Positions 42,036 to 50,788 of a stretch of DNA of 64,000 bases are shown here, one piece after another. The translations under genes were made by a program, and so were the position numbers. The notes beneath the pieces were generated by a model. That model made no database searches. It saw only the letters and a program-made list of their open reading frames with translations, and had not been told where the DNA came from. The DNA is from Pelorhabdus rhamnosifermentans. GTDB taxonomy: Bacteria; Bacillota; Negativicutes; UMGS1260. The stretch covers positions 81,499 to 145,498 of the forward strand of contig NZ_JAHGVE010000011.1 of NCBI RefSeq assembly GCF_018835585.1. Reading direction: 5' to 3'. Each line of letters opens with the position of its first letter. Positions within the stretch are counted from its first letter, which is position 1.

Positions 42036-44317
42036 TAACCATGAAAAGTGTTGGACAAGGAATTCCTAAAATGGATGCCTTAGCCATTGCTACAGGGAAA
42101 CCTGTTTATACACAGGATTTAGTCATGCCTAATACACTTGTTGTCAAAGTACTTCATAGTCCATATGCTTTCGCCGAAATTAAAGCCATCGATACAAGGA
42201 AGGCTAAGAAATTATCTGGAGTGGAATGTATTTTAACTTATGAGGATGTTCCCAAGGTTCGGTTTACTGTGGCAGGTCAGTCCTATCCTGAGCCTTCGCC
42301 ATATGATCGGCTTATTTTGGATAAAGTCGTTCGGTATGTGGGGGATGCAGTCGCTATTATTGCCGCAGTCGATGAAAAGACAGCGCTTCGTGCCATGAAA
42401 CTCATTAAGGTAGATTATGAAATATTTGAGCCTGTTTTGGATTTTGAGACAGCCATGGGGCATGCGTCGATTGTACATAGGGAACAGGATCTTTATACGA
42501 ATTTTGATATTGGTATGGAACAAGCAAAAAATATTATTGCCACACACAAAGTGGAAGTGGGCAATATTGAGGCCGAACTCAAAAAGTGTACTGTTATTGT
42601 AGAGGAAACTTATTATACGCAGGCTCAGGCTCAAGGCATGATGGAAACGTACCGTTCCTTTAATTATCTTGATCATATGGGACGGCTTGTTGTGATTAGT
42701 TCGACGCAAATTCCTTTTCACGTACGGCGTACACTGGCACGAGCTCTTCAAATTCCAGAAAGCAAAATTCGTGTGATAAAGCCGCGGATTGGCGGAGGAT
42801 TCGGCGGTAAACAAACCCTTGCTGTTGAATTTTTTACCGCTATTGTGACCTGGAAAACAGGCAAGCCTGCTCAACTTGTTTATGATCGGACGGAAACATT
42901 TAGTTGTACTTCCAGCCGTCATGCCATGCGCCTCAAAGTGCGATTAGGAGCCGATCAGGCCGGGGTGATTAAGGTTGTTGATATTGAAGGATTATCTGAC
43001 GGCGGGGCTTATGGTGAACACAGCTCGACAACCTTTGGAGCTGCAGGTGAAAAAGCATTGATCCTTTATAATAAAACGACAGCGGCGCGGTTTTTTGGTC
43101 ATGCTGTTTATACCAATAAAATGCCTGGTGGAGCTTTGCGCGGTTACGGTGCTACGCAGGCAACCTTTGCTCTGGAATCAACGTTAAATAAATTAGCAGA
43201 AAAACTTCATATGGATCCGACGAAAATTCGTTTAAAAAATATTATCAATGAAGGAGAAAACTATTTTACTAAGCCAGACGTGATACTAGGGAGTTCGACT
43301 CTTGATCGTTGTATTATAAAGGGGAAGGAACTGATTGGTTGGAATGAAAAATATCCTCGTAAGGACCTTGAAAGTGGCAAGGTACGTGGTCTGGGGATGG
43401 CTGTTACTGTGCAGGGATCGGGTATTGCCTATATTGATACAGCTGCAGCAGAAATTCATCTTAATAGTGAAGGTTCATATACGCTCATGATTGGTTCTAC
43501 CGATATGGGGACAGGCAGTGATACTATCCTCGCGCAATTTGCTGCGGAAGTCCTTGAAACGACGGTAGACAAGTTCATTGTTTATGCTGCTGATACAGAT
43601 GTTTCGCCTTATGATCCGGGTTCTTATGCATCAAGTACAACTTATGTGACGGGCATGGCTGTCGTAAGAGCTGCACAAGATTTGAAGGCAAAAATTATAG
43701 CTAAAGGGGCGAAACTTCTTGAAGTTTTGCCAGAACAGATAGAATTTGATGGAACTGTGATGAAGACACTGAACAGCGAAAAAACCTTGACGCTAAAAAA
43801 ACTGGCTGAAAGCATTCTTGTCGGTCCGGGCCATGAACAATTAGTTGGGACTGGCAGCTATGGCAGTCCTGTGTCACCGCCACCTTTTATTGCCGGTTTT
43901 GCTGAAGTGGAAGTGGACAAGGGAACAGGGAAAGTGGATGTGGTTCATTATGTGGCTGTTGTTGACTGCGGTACAGTGGTCAATCCGAAACTGGCCAAGA
44001 TTCAGGTAGAAGGTGGTATTGTACAAGGCATTGGCATGGCTCTTTATGAAGATGTCCGCTATGGACCGAAGGGAAAGTTGCAGACAAATTCTTTTATGCA
44101 GTATAAAATTCCCTGCCGAAAGGATATTGGCAGCATTGATGTTGTTTTTGAGCCTAGTTACGAACCGACAGGGCCTTTTGGTGCCAAGTCCATTGGCGAG
44201 GTTGTTATTAATACGCCGCCAGCCGCCATTGCTCACGCCATTTATAATGCCGTTGGCGTTACTGTAACAAAGCTGCCGATTACACCTGAAAAAATTTTTA
44301 TGGCCATGAAGCATTGA
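42032..44317 (+). CDS. Xanthine dehydrogenase-type molybdopterin-binding subunit
   Basis: A 761-residue catalytic subunit. Visible molybdenum-cofactor segments are RIGGGFGGKQTLAVEFFTA, the MPGGALRGYGATQATFALES loop (Arg/Gly before the Mo site), the SDMG-like GSTDMGTGSDTILAQ and the C-terminal PTGPFGAKSIGE, whose Glu acts as general base in the family. The substrate, a purine or other N-heterocycle or aldehyde, cannot be told. Its start overlaps the [2Fe-2S] gene as ATGA. No xdhC/coxF-type maturation gene is nearby. Whether the enzyme is selenium-dependent is open. Confidence 0.92.
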   Translation: MITMKSVGQGIPKMDALAIATGKPVYTQDLVMPNTLVVKVLHSPYAFAEIKAIDTRKAKKLSGVECILTYEDVPKVRFTVAGQSYPEPSPYDRLILDKVVRYVGDAVAIIAAVDEKTALRAMKLIKVDYEIFEPVLDFETAMGHASIVHREQDLYTNFDIGMEQAKNIIATHKVEVGNIEAELKKCTVIVEETYYTQAQAQGMMETYRSFNYLDHMGRLVVISSTQIPFHVRRTLARALQIPESKIRVIKPRIGGGFGGKQTLAVEFFTAIVTWKTGKPAQLVYDRTETFSCTSSRHAMRLKVRLGADQAGVIKVVDIEGLSDGGAYGEHSSTTFGAAGEKALILYNKTTAARFFGHAVYTNKMPGGALRGYGATQATFALESTLNKLAEKLHMDPTKIRLKNIINEGENYFTKPDVILGSSTLDRCIIKGKELIGWNEKYPRKDLESGKVRGLGMAVTVQGSGIAYIDTAAAEIHLNSEGSYTLMIGSTDMGTGSDTILAQFAAEVLETTVDKFIVYAADTDVSPYDPGSYASSTTYVTGMAVVRAAQDLKAKIIAKGAKLLEVLPEQIEFDGTVMKTLNSEKTLTLKKLAESILVGPGHEQLVGTGSYGSPVSPPPFIAGFAEVEVDKGTGKVDVVHYVAVVDCGTVVNPKLAKIQVEGGIVQGIGMALYEDVRYGPKGKLQTNSFMQYKIPCRKDIGSIDVVFEPSYEPTGPFGAKSIGEVVINTPPAAIAHAIYNAVGVTVTKLPITPEKIFMAMKH

Positions 44318-44327
44318 GGTGCTTATT

Positions 44328-46451
44328 GTGAAACTTTATATTGCGGAAAAACCAAGCCTTGGGGCAGAAATCGCCAAATGTTTGCCAGGACCGCTTACGC
44401 GTAAAGATGGCTATCTAGTTACAGGCGACGGTGTTGTTACCTGGGGTTACGGTCATATATTGCGGCAGGCTGAACCTGGTGAGTATGATCAAAAATATGA
44501 AAGATGGCGAATGGAAGATTTGCCGATTATTCCTGGAGAGTGGAAACTCCTTGTTGCCGAAGCCTGTAAGAAGCAGTTTGCTGTGATTCAAAAATTGATT
44601 GCTTCAGCAACCCAAATCATTCATGCAGGTGACCCTGACCGCGAAGGACAACTCTTAATTGATGAAGTGCTGGAATATGTGGGCAATGAGAAGCCTGTGC
44701 AGCGTATTTTATTGAATTCCCTTGACGAGAAGAGTGTTAAAAAGGCGATTTCTCATCTCCGTGATAATGCGGATTTTTATGACCTAAAGCAATCGGCTTT
44801 AGCGCGGGCGAGAGCCGATTGGTTGATTGGCATGAATTTGTCACGAGCCTATACGCTTGCTGCGCAACGAGCAGGCCACCGAATTACGCTTCCTATTGGT
44901 AGGGTAAAGACGCCTACACTCGCCCTTGTTGTGCGTCGTGAACGAGAAATTGAAGCGTTTAAAGTGGCACCTTATTTTACAGTTAAAGCGGAGTTCCAAC
45001 ATGAAAATGGTCTGTTTACAGCCTACTGGAAACCGCATGAAAATCAGGCAGGTCTTGATACTGACGGTCGTTTGACAGATAAAATTGTTATGCAAGAGCT
45101 TCTTAAACGGTTTCGGAGTGCTACGGAACAAGCAGAGATTATTCTCTGTGAGACAGCAGAGAAAAAAGATCTACAGCGTTTGCCTCTTTCCCTGTCGTCG
45201 CTGCAAGTTCTAGCAGGGAAAAAATTCGGTTATGATCCGCAAACTGTTTTGGATACGGCGCAAAAACTGTATGAAAAAAAGCTTACATCCTATCCTCGGT
45301 CTGATTGTGACTTTTTGCCAGAAGCACAGCATAATGATGCGCCCATAATTCTTGAGAATTTACGCACACTAACAGCAAAGGATTTAGTGGACTGGGCGGC
45401 TGAGGCTGATTCAGCACTCATTAGCCGAGCCTGGAATGATAAGAAAATTACAGCTCATCATGCGATTATTCCAACTGTGGAGAAATGTAACCTTAGTCGC
45501 TTGACACAAGTGGAGCACGATATCTATTTTCTTGTTGCTCAGGCTTATATTGCGCAGTTTTATCCAGTCCATGTCTATGACCAAACGCGTGTAGAAGTGG
45601 AATATACAAAGGAGAGGTTTACAGCGAGTGGTCGCATTGTTGTGGAACTAGGCTGGAAAGCCTTATATAAGGCGGATCAAGATGAAAAGAAAGACGATGA
45701 TAGTGCTACTTTACCAGCCATGATGCAGGGGGACTGGGCTGATTTTGTGCAGGCTTCAGCCGAAAAGAAGTCGACTCGGCCGCCGACGCGTTTTACGGCT
45801 GCCACCCTTCTTGCGGCTATGAAAGAAATTCATAAGTATGTGAAAAATCCCGACTTGAAAAAACAGCTGAAAGACGTTTCAGGTATTGGTACGGAAGCCA
45901 CGCGTGCGACGATTATTAAGGAACTCCTGCAGCGTAAATTTCTTGTGGCAGAAACAAAGAAAAAATATTTAAAACCAACCGATGCGGCCTATTTGCTTAT
46001 TGATGTTTTGCCTGATGAATTAACCTATCCTGATTCTACGGCCGTATGGGAAAATACGCTGCAGAGTATGGCGAGTGGCAGTGAAAGCCTGGCTGATTTT
46101 CTCCAGCATCAAGTGCAATTTACGGCAGATTTATGTATTAAGGCAATGAAGGTGTCGCTTCCGCTGCAAGGCGACCATCCTTGCCCCAAATGTCACCAGG
46201 GCGTTTTACAATTGCGTAATGGTACAAGCGGGAAGTTTTGGGGGTGTTCACGCTATCCTCTTTGCAAAGCCAGTTATAATGATCAAGAGGGTCAGCCTCA
46301 AAAACCGGAATATTCTTGTCCACGCTGTAAAGAAGGCGGTCTGCAACTGAAAAAAGGGAAGAATGGTGATTTTTGGGGCTGTACAAACTATCCAGCGTGC
46401 CGCGCAACATATAATGATAATCAAGGGAAACCAGCGCTACCGAATGCTTAA
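44328..46451 (+). CDS. topB: DNA topoisomerase III
   Basis: A 707-residue type IA topoisomerase: TOPRIM motifs YIAEKPSLG and AGDPDREGQ (residues 102-108), the ITLPIGRVKTPTLAL segment, and the active-site Tyr322 in LTSYPRSD. The C-terminus carries two zinc-ribbon-like topo C4 modules (CPKCHQGV...CSRYPLC and CPRCKEGG...CTNYPAC), where the CxxC pairs are intact. It decatenates and unknots DNA, often together with RecQ, encoded 10 kb upstream. The GTG at 44328 is eight bases from GAGG and gives the standard N-terminus; the GTG at 44319 is part of that site. Confidence 0.94.
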   Translation: MKLYIAEKPSLGAEIAKCLPGPLTRKDGYLVTGDGVVTWGYGHILRQAEPGEYDQKYERWRMEDLPIIPGEWKLLVAEACKKQFAVIQKLIASATQIIHAGDPDREGQLLIDEVLEYVGNEKPVQRILLNSLDEKSVKKAISHLRDNADFYDLKQSALARARADWLIGMNLSRAYTLAAQRAGHRITLPIGRVKTPTLALVVRREREIEAFKVAPYFTVKAEFQHENGLFTAYWKPHENQAGLDTDGRLTDKIVMQELLKRFRSATEQAEIILCETAEKKDLQRLPLSLSSLQVLAGKKFGYDPQTVLDTAQKLYEKKLTSYPRSDCDFLPEAQHNDAPIILENLRTLTAKDLVDWAAEADSALISRAWNDKKITAHHAIIPTVEKCNLSRLTQVEHDIYFLVAQAYIAQFYPVHVYDQTRVEVEYTKERFTASGRIVVELGWKALYKADQDEKKDDDSATLPAMMQGDWADFVQASAEKKSTRPPTRFTAATLLAAMKEIHKYVKNPDLKKQLKDVSGIGTEATRATIIKELLQRKFLVAETKKKYLKPTDAAYLLIDVLPDELTYPDSTAVWENTLQSMASGSESLADFLQHQVQFTADLCIKAMKVSLPLQGDHPCPKCHQGVLQLRNGTSGKFWGCSRYPLCKASYNDQEGQPQKPEYSCPRCKEGGLQLKKGKNGDFWGCTNYPACRATYNDNQGKPALPNA

Positions 46452-46478
46452 GTTTTTTGATTTTTGTTTTGACATAAG

Positions 46479-46506
46479 ATTTGTTTATCTTAAAATAAGT
46501 AGAATC
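46479..46506 (+). promoter_or_regulatory. Sigma-A promoter of the nitroreductase gene
   Basis: TTGACA (46479-46484), 16-base spacer, TAAAAT (46501-46506). Confidence 0.65.
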
Positions 46507-46579
46507 TATTTTTGGTTTACTGTAAAATGTGCTATGCTTTAACCATAAAATTCGAATGAATAAAATTGGAGGGATTCCG

Positions 46580-47215
46580 ATGGATTTTGATTTTATTTCT
46601 CGGCGTCACAGTGTTCGTAAATTTAAACAGGAAACGGTATCTGATCAGCACATTGAAGAAATGGTTCAGGCTGCTACTTATGCACCCTCAGGAAAAAATA
46701 AGCAAAACTGGCATTTCGTTGTCATTAAAGATCTCAATAAAATTAATGAAATTGCCCGTATTGTGGAAGCTGAAAATAATCGGCTGGTAAAGTATATTAA
46801 AGATGAAGATAAGATCAAGGCGTTTAAGGGTGCTCTTGGCTATCAGACGGTTTTTAAAGGGGCTCCTGTTCTCATTCTTGTTTATGCCGGCCCCTATGCT
46901 ACAGTTGCCGATACATTCCGCGAAGAAGGTATTATGCCTTTAGCTGAAGTGGAAAAATATGATAGACCTAATCCGGGTATTCAAAATATTGCTGCTGCCA
47001 TGGAAAATTTGCATCTTGCTGCTGCCAGTCTTGGTTATGGAACGTGCTGGATGACAGGGCCAACTTATGCAGCTGAGGCCATATCAAATTATATTGGTTT
47101 TGAAAAAGCAGGCTATTATTTGGCGGCTCTCACGCCACTTGGGGTTCCCGCATCGGATAAATTGTCTTCACCGCCCCGCAAAGAATTAACAGAAGTATTG
47201 ACGATTATCCGGTAA
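46580..47215 (+). CDS. Nitroreductase-family FMN oxidoreductase
   Basis: A 211-residue nitroreductase-fold protein. The N-terminal ISRRHSVRKFKQETV holds the Arg-His/Ser-x-Arg FMN-phosphate motif, ATYAPSGKNKQNWHFVVI is the second FMN segment, and AAASLGYGTCWM lies near the C-terminus. Proteins of this family use NAD(P)H to reduce nitro groups, quinones or flavins; the physiological substrate is unknown. GGAGGGATT precedes the ATG at 46580. Monocistronic. Confidence 0.88.
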   Translation: MDFDFISRRHSVRKFKQETVSDQHIEEMVQAATYAPSGKNKQNWHFVVIKDLNKINEIARIVEAENNRLVKYIKDEDKIKAFKGALGYQTVFKGAPVLILVYAGPYATVADTFREEGIMPLAEVEKYDRPNPGIQNIAAAMENLHLAAASLGYGTCWMTGPTYAAEAISNYIGFEKAGYYLAALTPLGVPASDKLSSPPRKELTEVLTIIR

Positions 47216-47324
47216 TTTTTATTTATCTTAATTTTTTTGTAGCAACAGAGATTATAATAGAATACTATACACTAACTAAAGCATTGAACAGTCTTTTATG
47301 TCGGTGCTAAGCAAACATCATCCC

Positions 47325-47424
47325 GTAAAGGGGAGTAGCTAACGGATGACTATCCGTGAGTAGAATCGACAAACTGGCGTAAGCCCGGTTCTACTGGCAG
47401 AAATCTGCTATAGCGAGACCTTTA
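47325..47424 (+). ncRNA. yybP-ykoY family manganese riboswitch
   Basis: Conserved yybP-ykoY elements are visible: TAAAGGGGAGTAGC at 47326-47339, and TAGCGAGACCTTTA at 47411-47424. TAAAGG and CCTTTA pair as P1. Between them are CGGAT/ATCCG (P2) and a long GTAGAA...TTCTAC stem-loop. The class senses Mn2+ and normally switches genes on, mostly exporters. Here no gene follows on the plus strand: the next gene is mntH on the opposite strand, converging on it, and the next plus-strand gene is 2.7 kb away. A TATAAT at 47253 may be its promoter. Confidence 0.85.
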
Positions 47425-47462
47425 TTTCCAGCCAAATTTGGCTGGAAATAAAGGTCTTGTTT
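47416..47462 (+). terminator. Terminator of the manganese riboswitch expression platform
   Basis: AGACCTTTATTTCCAGCC (47416-47433) and its perfect complement (47440-47457) form an 18-bp stem followed by TGTTTATT. Its 5' arm contains the P1 3' strand (CCTTTA), so aptamer folding and termination exclude each other: an ON switch for Mn2+. Confidence 0.85.
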
Positions 47463-47475
47463 ATTATATAAATAA

Positions 47476-47518
47476 AAGATTCGTAAGGATTGCTTTTGCA
47501 AGAGCCCTACGAATTTTG
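47476..47518. terminator. Hairpin at the 3' end of mntH
   Basis: ATTCGTAAGG (47479-47488) and CCCTACGAAT (47505-47514) pair with one mismatch, plus an inner TGC/GCA. On the minus strand CTTTTATTT follows, as expected for the mntH terminator; on the plus strand TTTTGTG follows, so it might also stop riboswitch read-through. Confidence 0.65.
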
Positions 47519-47527
47519 TGACAAAGC

Positions 47528-48802
47528 TTAGGCCTGGCCGGTGAAAGTAAAATACAATAAAACAATATTCATGGCTAAAATGAGGCTGACAATGAGCCAG
47601 CCAAAAGTATTTGTGACGAGCTTGTTTTTAAAATTCCCCATAATTTTAGCATTGTTTGTTACGACCATGAGGGGAATAATTGCCGCTGGTAAGGCAAAGC
47701 TCAGGATTACTTGACTGTAAACAAGGGCTTCCATAGGATTGACACCTGCTAGCAAAATACCCATGCCAGGCAGCATGGTAATAAGACGACGCGCACTAAT
47801 GGGAATATCAAAACCGACAAAACCGTTTAAAATCACTTCGCCAGCCATGGTACCAACCGTGGATGAAGAAAGACCGGATGCTAATAAGGCTAAGCCGAAG
47901 GCACCTGCCGCCATATTTCCCATTAAAGGCTGAAGTGTCAGATAGGCCCCTTCAATACTGTCAATATCGAGCCCGTTACCATTAAAAACTGCGGCAGATA
48001 CAATGACCATGGCCGCATTAATAACAAAAGCAACGTTCATGGCAATGAATACATCGATTTTAGCCATTTTAAGATGATGTTGACAGTCGGCTATGTTACT
48101 CGTACGGCGTGGCTGCACAAGATGGGAGTGCAAGTAGATGACATGGGGCATGACGGTGGCGCCGAGCATGCCTACGGCAACAAATAAGCTATCAGGCGTG
48201 AGCATGGGAACGGCTAGATGGTAGCCGACTTGAATCCAGTCGGGTTTCGCAATAAACATTTCCCACACATAAGCCAGGCTAATGACGGCGATCATGACCG
48301 TAATAATTCGTTCGACAACTTTTTGACCATACTTTTGAATATGACAGATACCATAAGTAAGACTTCCTGTGAGTAAAGCCGACCAAACGAGGGGGATGTT
48401 AAACAAAAGATAGAATCCGAGAACACCGCCTAGAAATTCTGCCAGATCCGTAGCCATGGCTGCCACTGTGGCTATGGACCACAACCCCCAGTTAACAGGG
48501 CGCGAAAATAGGTGGCCGCAATGATCAGGTAAATTGATTCCTGTGGCAATGCCAAGTTTGGCTGAGAGTATTTGGACAAAAATGGCCATAATATTGCTCC
48601 ATAAAATTACCCAAATGAGATTGTAGGCAAATTGCGATCCGCCGCTAATATTGGTACCAAAATTACCAGGGTCCATGTAGGCTACGCTTACAATAAAAGC
48701 CGGACCGAGGTATTTTAGAAATCCCTTGGCTTTTTCTGTGAGTTTTTCTGTATCAGCCAGAGGGGGTAGAGGCAAAGTACGAGATATTTCTGATTCTTTC
48801 AT
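47528..48802 (-). CDS. mntH: NRAMP-family divalent metal (Mn2+) transporter
   Basis: A 424-residue protein with eleven membrane segments. TM1 carries YMDPGNFGTNI (Asp44, Asn47 metal ligands), and TM6 carries GATVMPHVIYLHSH (Met of the metal site and the gating His). The combination is typical of bacterial MntH proton-coupled Mn2+/Fe2+ importers. The ATG at 48802 follows AAAGGA; two earlier in-frame starts are less well spaced. The gene converges with a manganese-sensing riboswitch on the other strand, which supports manganese as substrate. No MntR box was recognised upstream. Confidence 0.92.
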   Translation of the reverse strand: MKESEISRTLPLPPLADTEKLTEKAKGFLKYLGPAFIVSVAYMDPGNFGTNISGGSQFAYNLIWVILWSNIMAIFVQILSAKLGIATGINLPDHCGHLFSRPVNWGLWSIATVAAMATDLAEFLGGVLGFYLLFNIPLVWSALLTGSLTYGICHIQKYGQKVVERIITVMIAVISLAYVWEMFIAKPDWIQVGYHLAVPMLTPDSLFVAVGMLGATVMPHVIYLHSHLVQPRRTSNIADCQHHLKMAKIDVFIAMNVAFVINAAMVIVSAAVFNGNGLDIDSIEGAYLTLQPLMGNMAAGAFGLALLASGLSSSTVGTMAGEVILNGFVGFDIPISARRLITMLPGMGILLAGVNPMEALVYSQVILSFALPAAIIPLMVVTNNAKIMGNFKNKLVTNTFGWLIVSLILAMNIVLLYFTFTGQA

Positions 48803-48910
48803 GATACTCATCCTTTCGTGTAGAACCACATAAAGTGAAAAAATAATCAGACTACCAGTAAAGGTAACTAATGTAGATTATGAGGTTAGAACACAATCGG
48901 TGAGTTGTAC

Positions 48911-48956
48911 AACAATAGACGTTTCTTCAATTTGAAGGAACGTCTATTGTTTTCTC
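48911..48956. terminator. Hairpin between the BASS-family gene and mntH
   Basis: AACAATAGACGTT (48911-48923) pairs with AACGTCTATTGTT (48939-48951), with an inner CTTCAA/TTTGAAG. It lies downstream of the BASS-family gene on the minus strand; T-richness is modest on both sides. Confidence 0.65.
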
Positions 48957-49004
48957 GGTGAATGCGCCGATGACTTTTTTATGTAGCGAAGTATGTTATT
49001 CTGT

Positions 49005-49952
49005 TTAGTTTAGCCTTCTATTTAGTGAGAAGATAAATGAAGCCAGGGGCTGTTGAAACAACATGGAGAGTGTAATAGGGATGGCTACGCTAGGTGGAAA
49101 GTAAGTGAGAGCTACAACAAGGCCACAGGCATTATTGCGCATACCGACACTATAAATCATGGTAAGGACCGATTGAGGTGAGTGATCTTTTAACAAAAAA
49201 GATCCGATATAACCGACAAAATAGCCTGCTGCTACAACAAGAAAAGTAACAAATAAGGTTTTTACAATAGAGAGATCCCAATGAATTTGCGGCATAACCA
49301 TGGCGGAGTTAATAATAATGACAATGAATAGTCCGAGCTTGGATGTGGCTCCGCCTACACTCGACGAGAATTGAGTGACTTTTCCTTCTGTCCAATCATG
49401 GAGTAACATGCCAAGAACACTGGGGACAGTTACCATGAGCATAAGTTCTTCAATCATTTGCACATAATTTAGACCAATGGTTTTTCCAACAACAAGGTTA
49501 AAAAAGAGCGGTAATACAATAGGTACGACAAAAGTATCCAGCGTGACAGAGACGAGTGATATTGCGAGGTCTCCTTTGGCCAGTGAAATCCAGATAATTG
49601 AAGTCACTCCAATGGGGATAGATGCGCCAATCAAATACCCCATGCGAATAAAGGGATCATTCGGATAGAAAACGATGCCAACAATCCAGGCTGTCAGCGG
49701 AGCCATGACATGAACTAATACTAGCACCCATAAAGGTATCCAGGGTTTGCGCAAGACATCTAAAAAACTTTTAAAACTTGTGCCAAGAGCCGTAACGAAT
49801 GTCATATAAGCAAATAAAACAATGACTGTTTTTCGTAAGACAGGAGAATCAGTAAGTGGGATAAACGCCCCCGCTAATAGACCGCCTAATACAATAAATA
49901 ACATATTTTTTCCTAATAAACTATTACAACGAATAAAAAAAGCAGTAGACAT
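49005..49952 (-). CDS. Bile acid:sodium symporter (BASS/SBF) family transporter
   Basis: A 315-residue protein with nine or ten membrane segments. IGASIPIGVTSIIWISLAKGD and MIYSVGMRNNACGLVVAL match the two crossing regions of the BASS fold, where GMRNN is the equivalent of the GxxN sodium-site motif. Family members carry bile acids, pantoate, sulfonates or arsenite; no ars genes are near, so the substrate is open. GGAGGTGG precedes the ATG. It is divergent from the downstream two-component system. Confidence 0.82.
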   Translation of the reverse strand: MSTAFFIRCNSLLGKNMLFIVLGGLLAGAFIPLTDSPVLRKTVIVLFAYMTFVTALGTSFKSFLDVLRKPWIPLWVLVLVHVMAPLTAWIVGIVFYPNDPFIRMGYLIGASIPIGVTSIIWISLAKGDLAISLVSVTLDTFVVPIVLPLFFNLVVGKTIGLNYVQMIEELMLMVTVPSVLGMLLHDWTEGKVTQFSSSVGGATSKLGLFIVIIINSAMVMPQIHWDLSIVKTLFVTFLVVAAGYFVGYIGSFLLKDHSPQSVLTMIYSVGMRNNACGLVVALTYFPPSVAIPITLSMLFQQPLASFIFSLNRRLN

Positions 49953-50110
49953 TTTGCCACCTCCTTAGCGTAAACGAATTCATATTTTTATCGACAAACA
50001 ATTACATTTTATCATCAAAAGGGAAAAATTGCGATAACTGGGAGTAAAGAATGTCTTTTCGTTTATACTAATAAATGAGAAAAGTCGTTTTTTTTGCAGG
50101 AGATGAAGTG

Positions 50111-50785
50111 GTGGTTAGAATACTGGTCATCGAAGATGATGAACTGTTACGTGAGACTGTTGTTACCGTTTTAAAAGAGGAGCACTATGCAGTAGCGGAA
50201 GCAAATAGCGGTGACGAAGGGTTATTTAAAGCGAATCAGGGGATTTATGATCTCCTCATCATCGATGTTATGTTGCCAGGTATGGATGGAATTGACATTG
50301 TCAGGCACTTAAGGGAACAAGGGATGACTATTGCTATTTTATTTTTGACGGCCCGCGATAGTATTGCCGATCGCGTCAAGGGGTTAGAAAGTGGCGCCGA
50401 CGACTATTTGGCGAAGCCCTTTGCCTTTCCAGAGTTACTCGCGCGTGTAAAGGCTCTCTTGCGCCGCCACGGTTATGCTGAAAAAGAAGGAGCTCTTTCT
50501 TATGGACCCATTAAGCTGGAGCTACATATGAAAGAAGGCTTTGTGGGTGACAAAGCTTTGCAGTTAACCTTGAAAGAATATGAACTGCTAGAATTTTTTA
50601 TTTTAAATAGTCAACAAATTTTAGCCCGCGAACAAATTTTTGACCGTATATGGGGGTTTGAGTCAGAGACAAACCTGGGGATCGTTGATCTTTATATCCA
50701 TTATTTGCGGCGTAAGTTAGCTCTCTTTGGTTATGATTCCTGGATTCGGACGATTCGCGGTGTTGGTTTTATGTTAAAGGAGTAA
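50111..50785 (+). CDS. OmpR-family response regulator
   Basis: A 224-residue regulator with a receiver domain (ILVIEDDELL acidic pair, LLIIDVMLPGMDG phosphoacceptor Asp, LTARDS and the DYLAKPF Lys) and a winged-helix DNA-binding domain (LTLKEYELLEFFILN, IWGFESETNLGIVDLYIHYLRRKL). The start is taken as the GTG at 50111, seven bases after AGGAGA; an ATG at 50075 would add 12 residues not seen in the family. Four bases separate it from the kinase. Confidence 0.92.
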   Translation: MVRILVIEDDELLRETVVTVLKEEHYAVAEANSGDEGLFKANQGIYDLLIIDVMLPGMDGIDIVRHLREQGMTIAILFLTARDSIADRVKGLESGADDYLAKPFAFPELLARVKALLRRHGYAEKEGALSYGPIKLELHMKEGFVGDKALQLTLKEYELLEFFILNSQQILAREQIFDRIWGFESETNLGIVDLYIHYLRRKLALFGYDSWIRTIRGVGFMLKE

Positions 50786-50788
50786 AAA

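Noticed and set aside
42233..42922. Minus-strand open frame of 229 codons inside the molybdopterin subunit gene
   Set aside because: Antisense to a conserved catalytic subunit, with low-complexity composition and no start signals.
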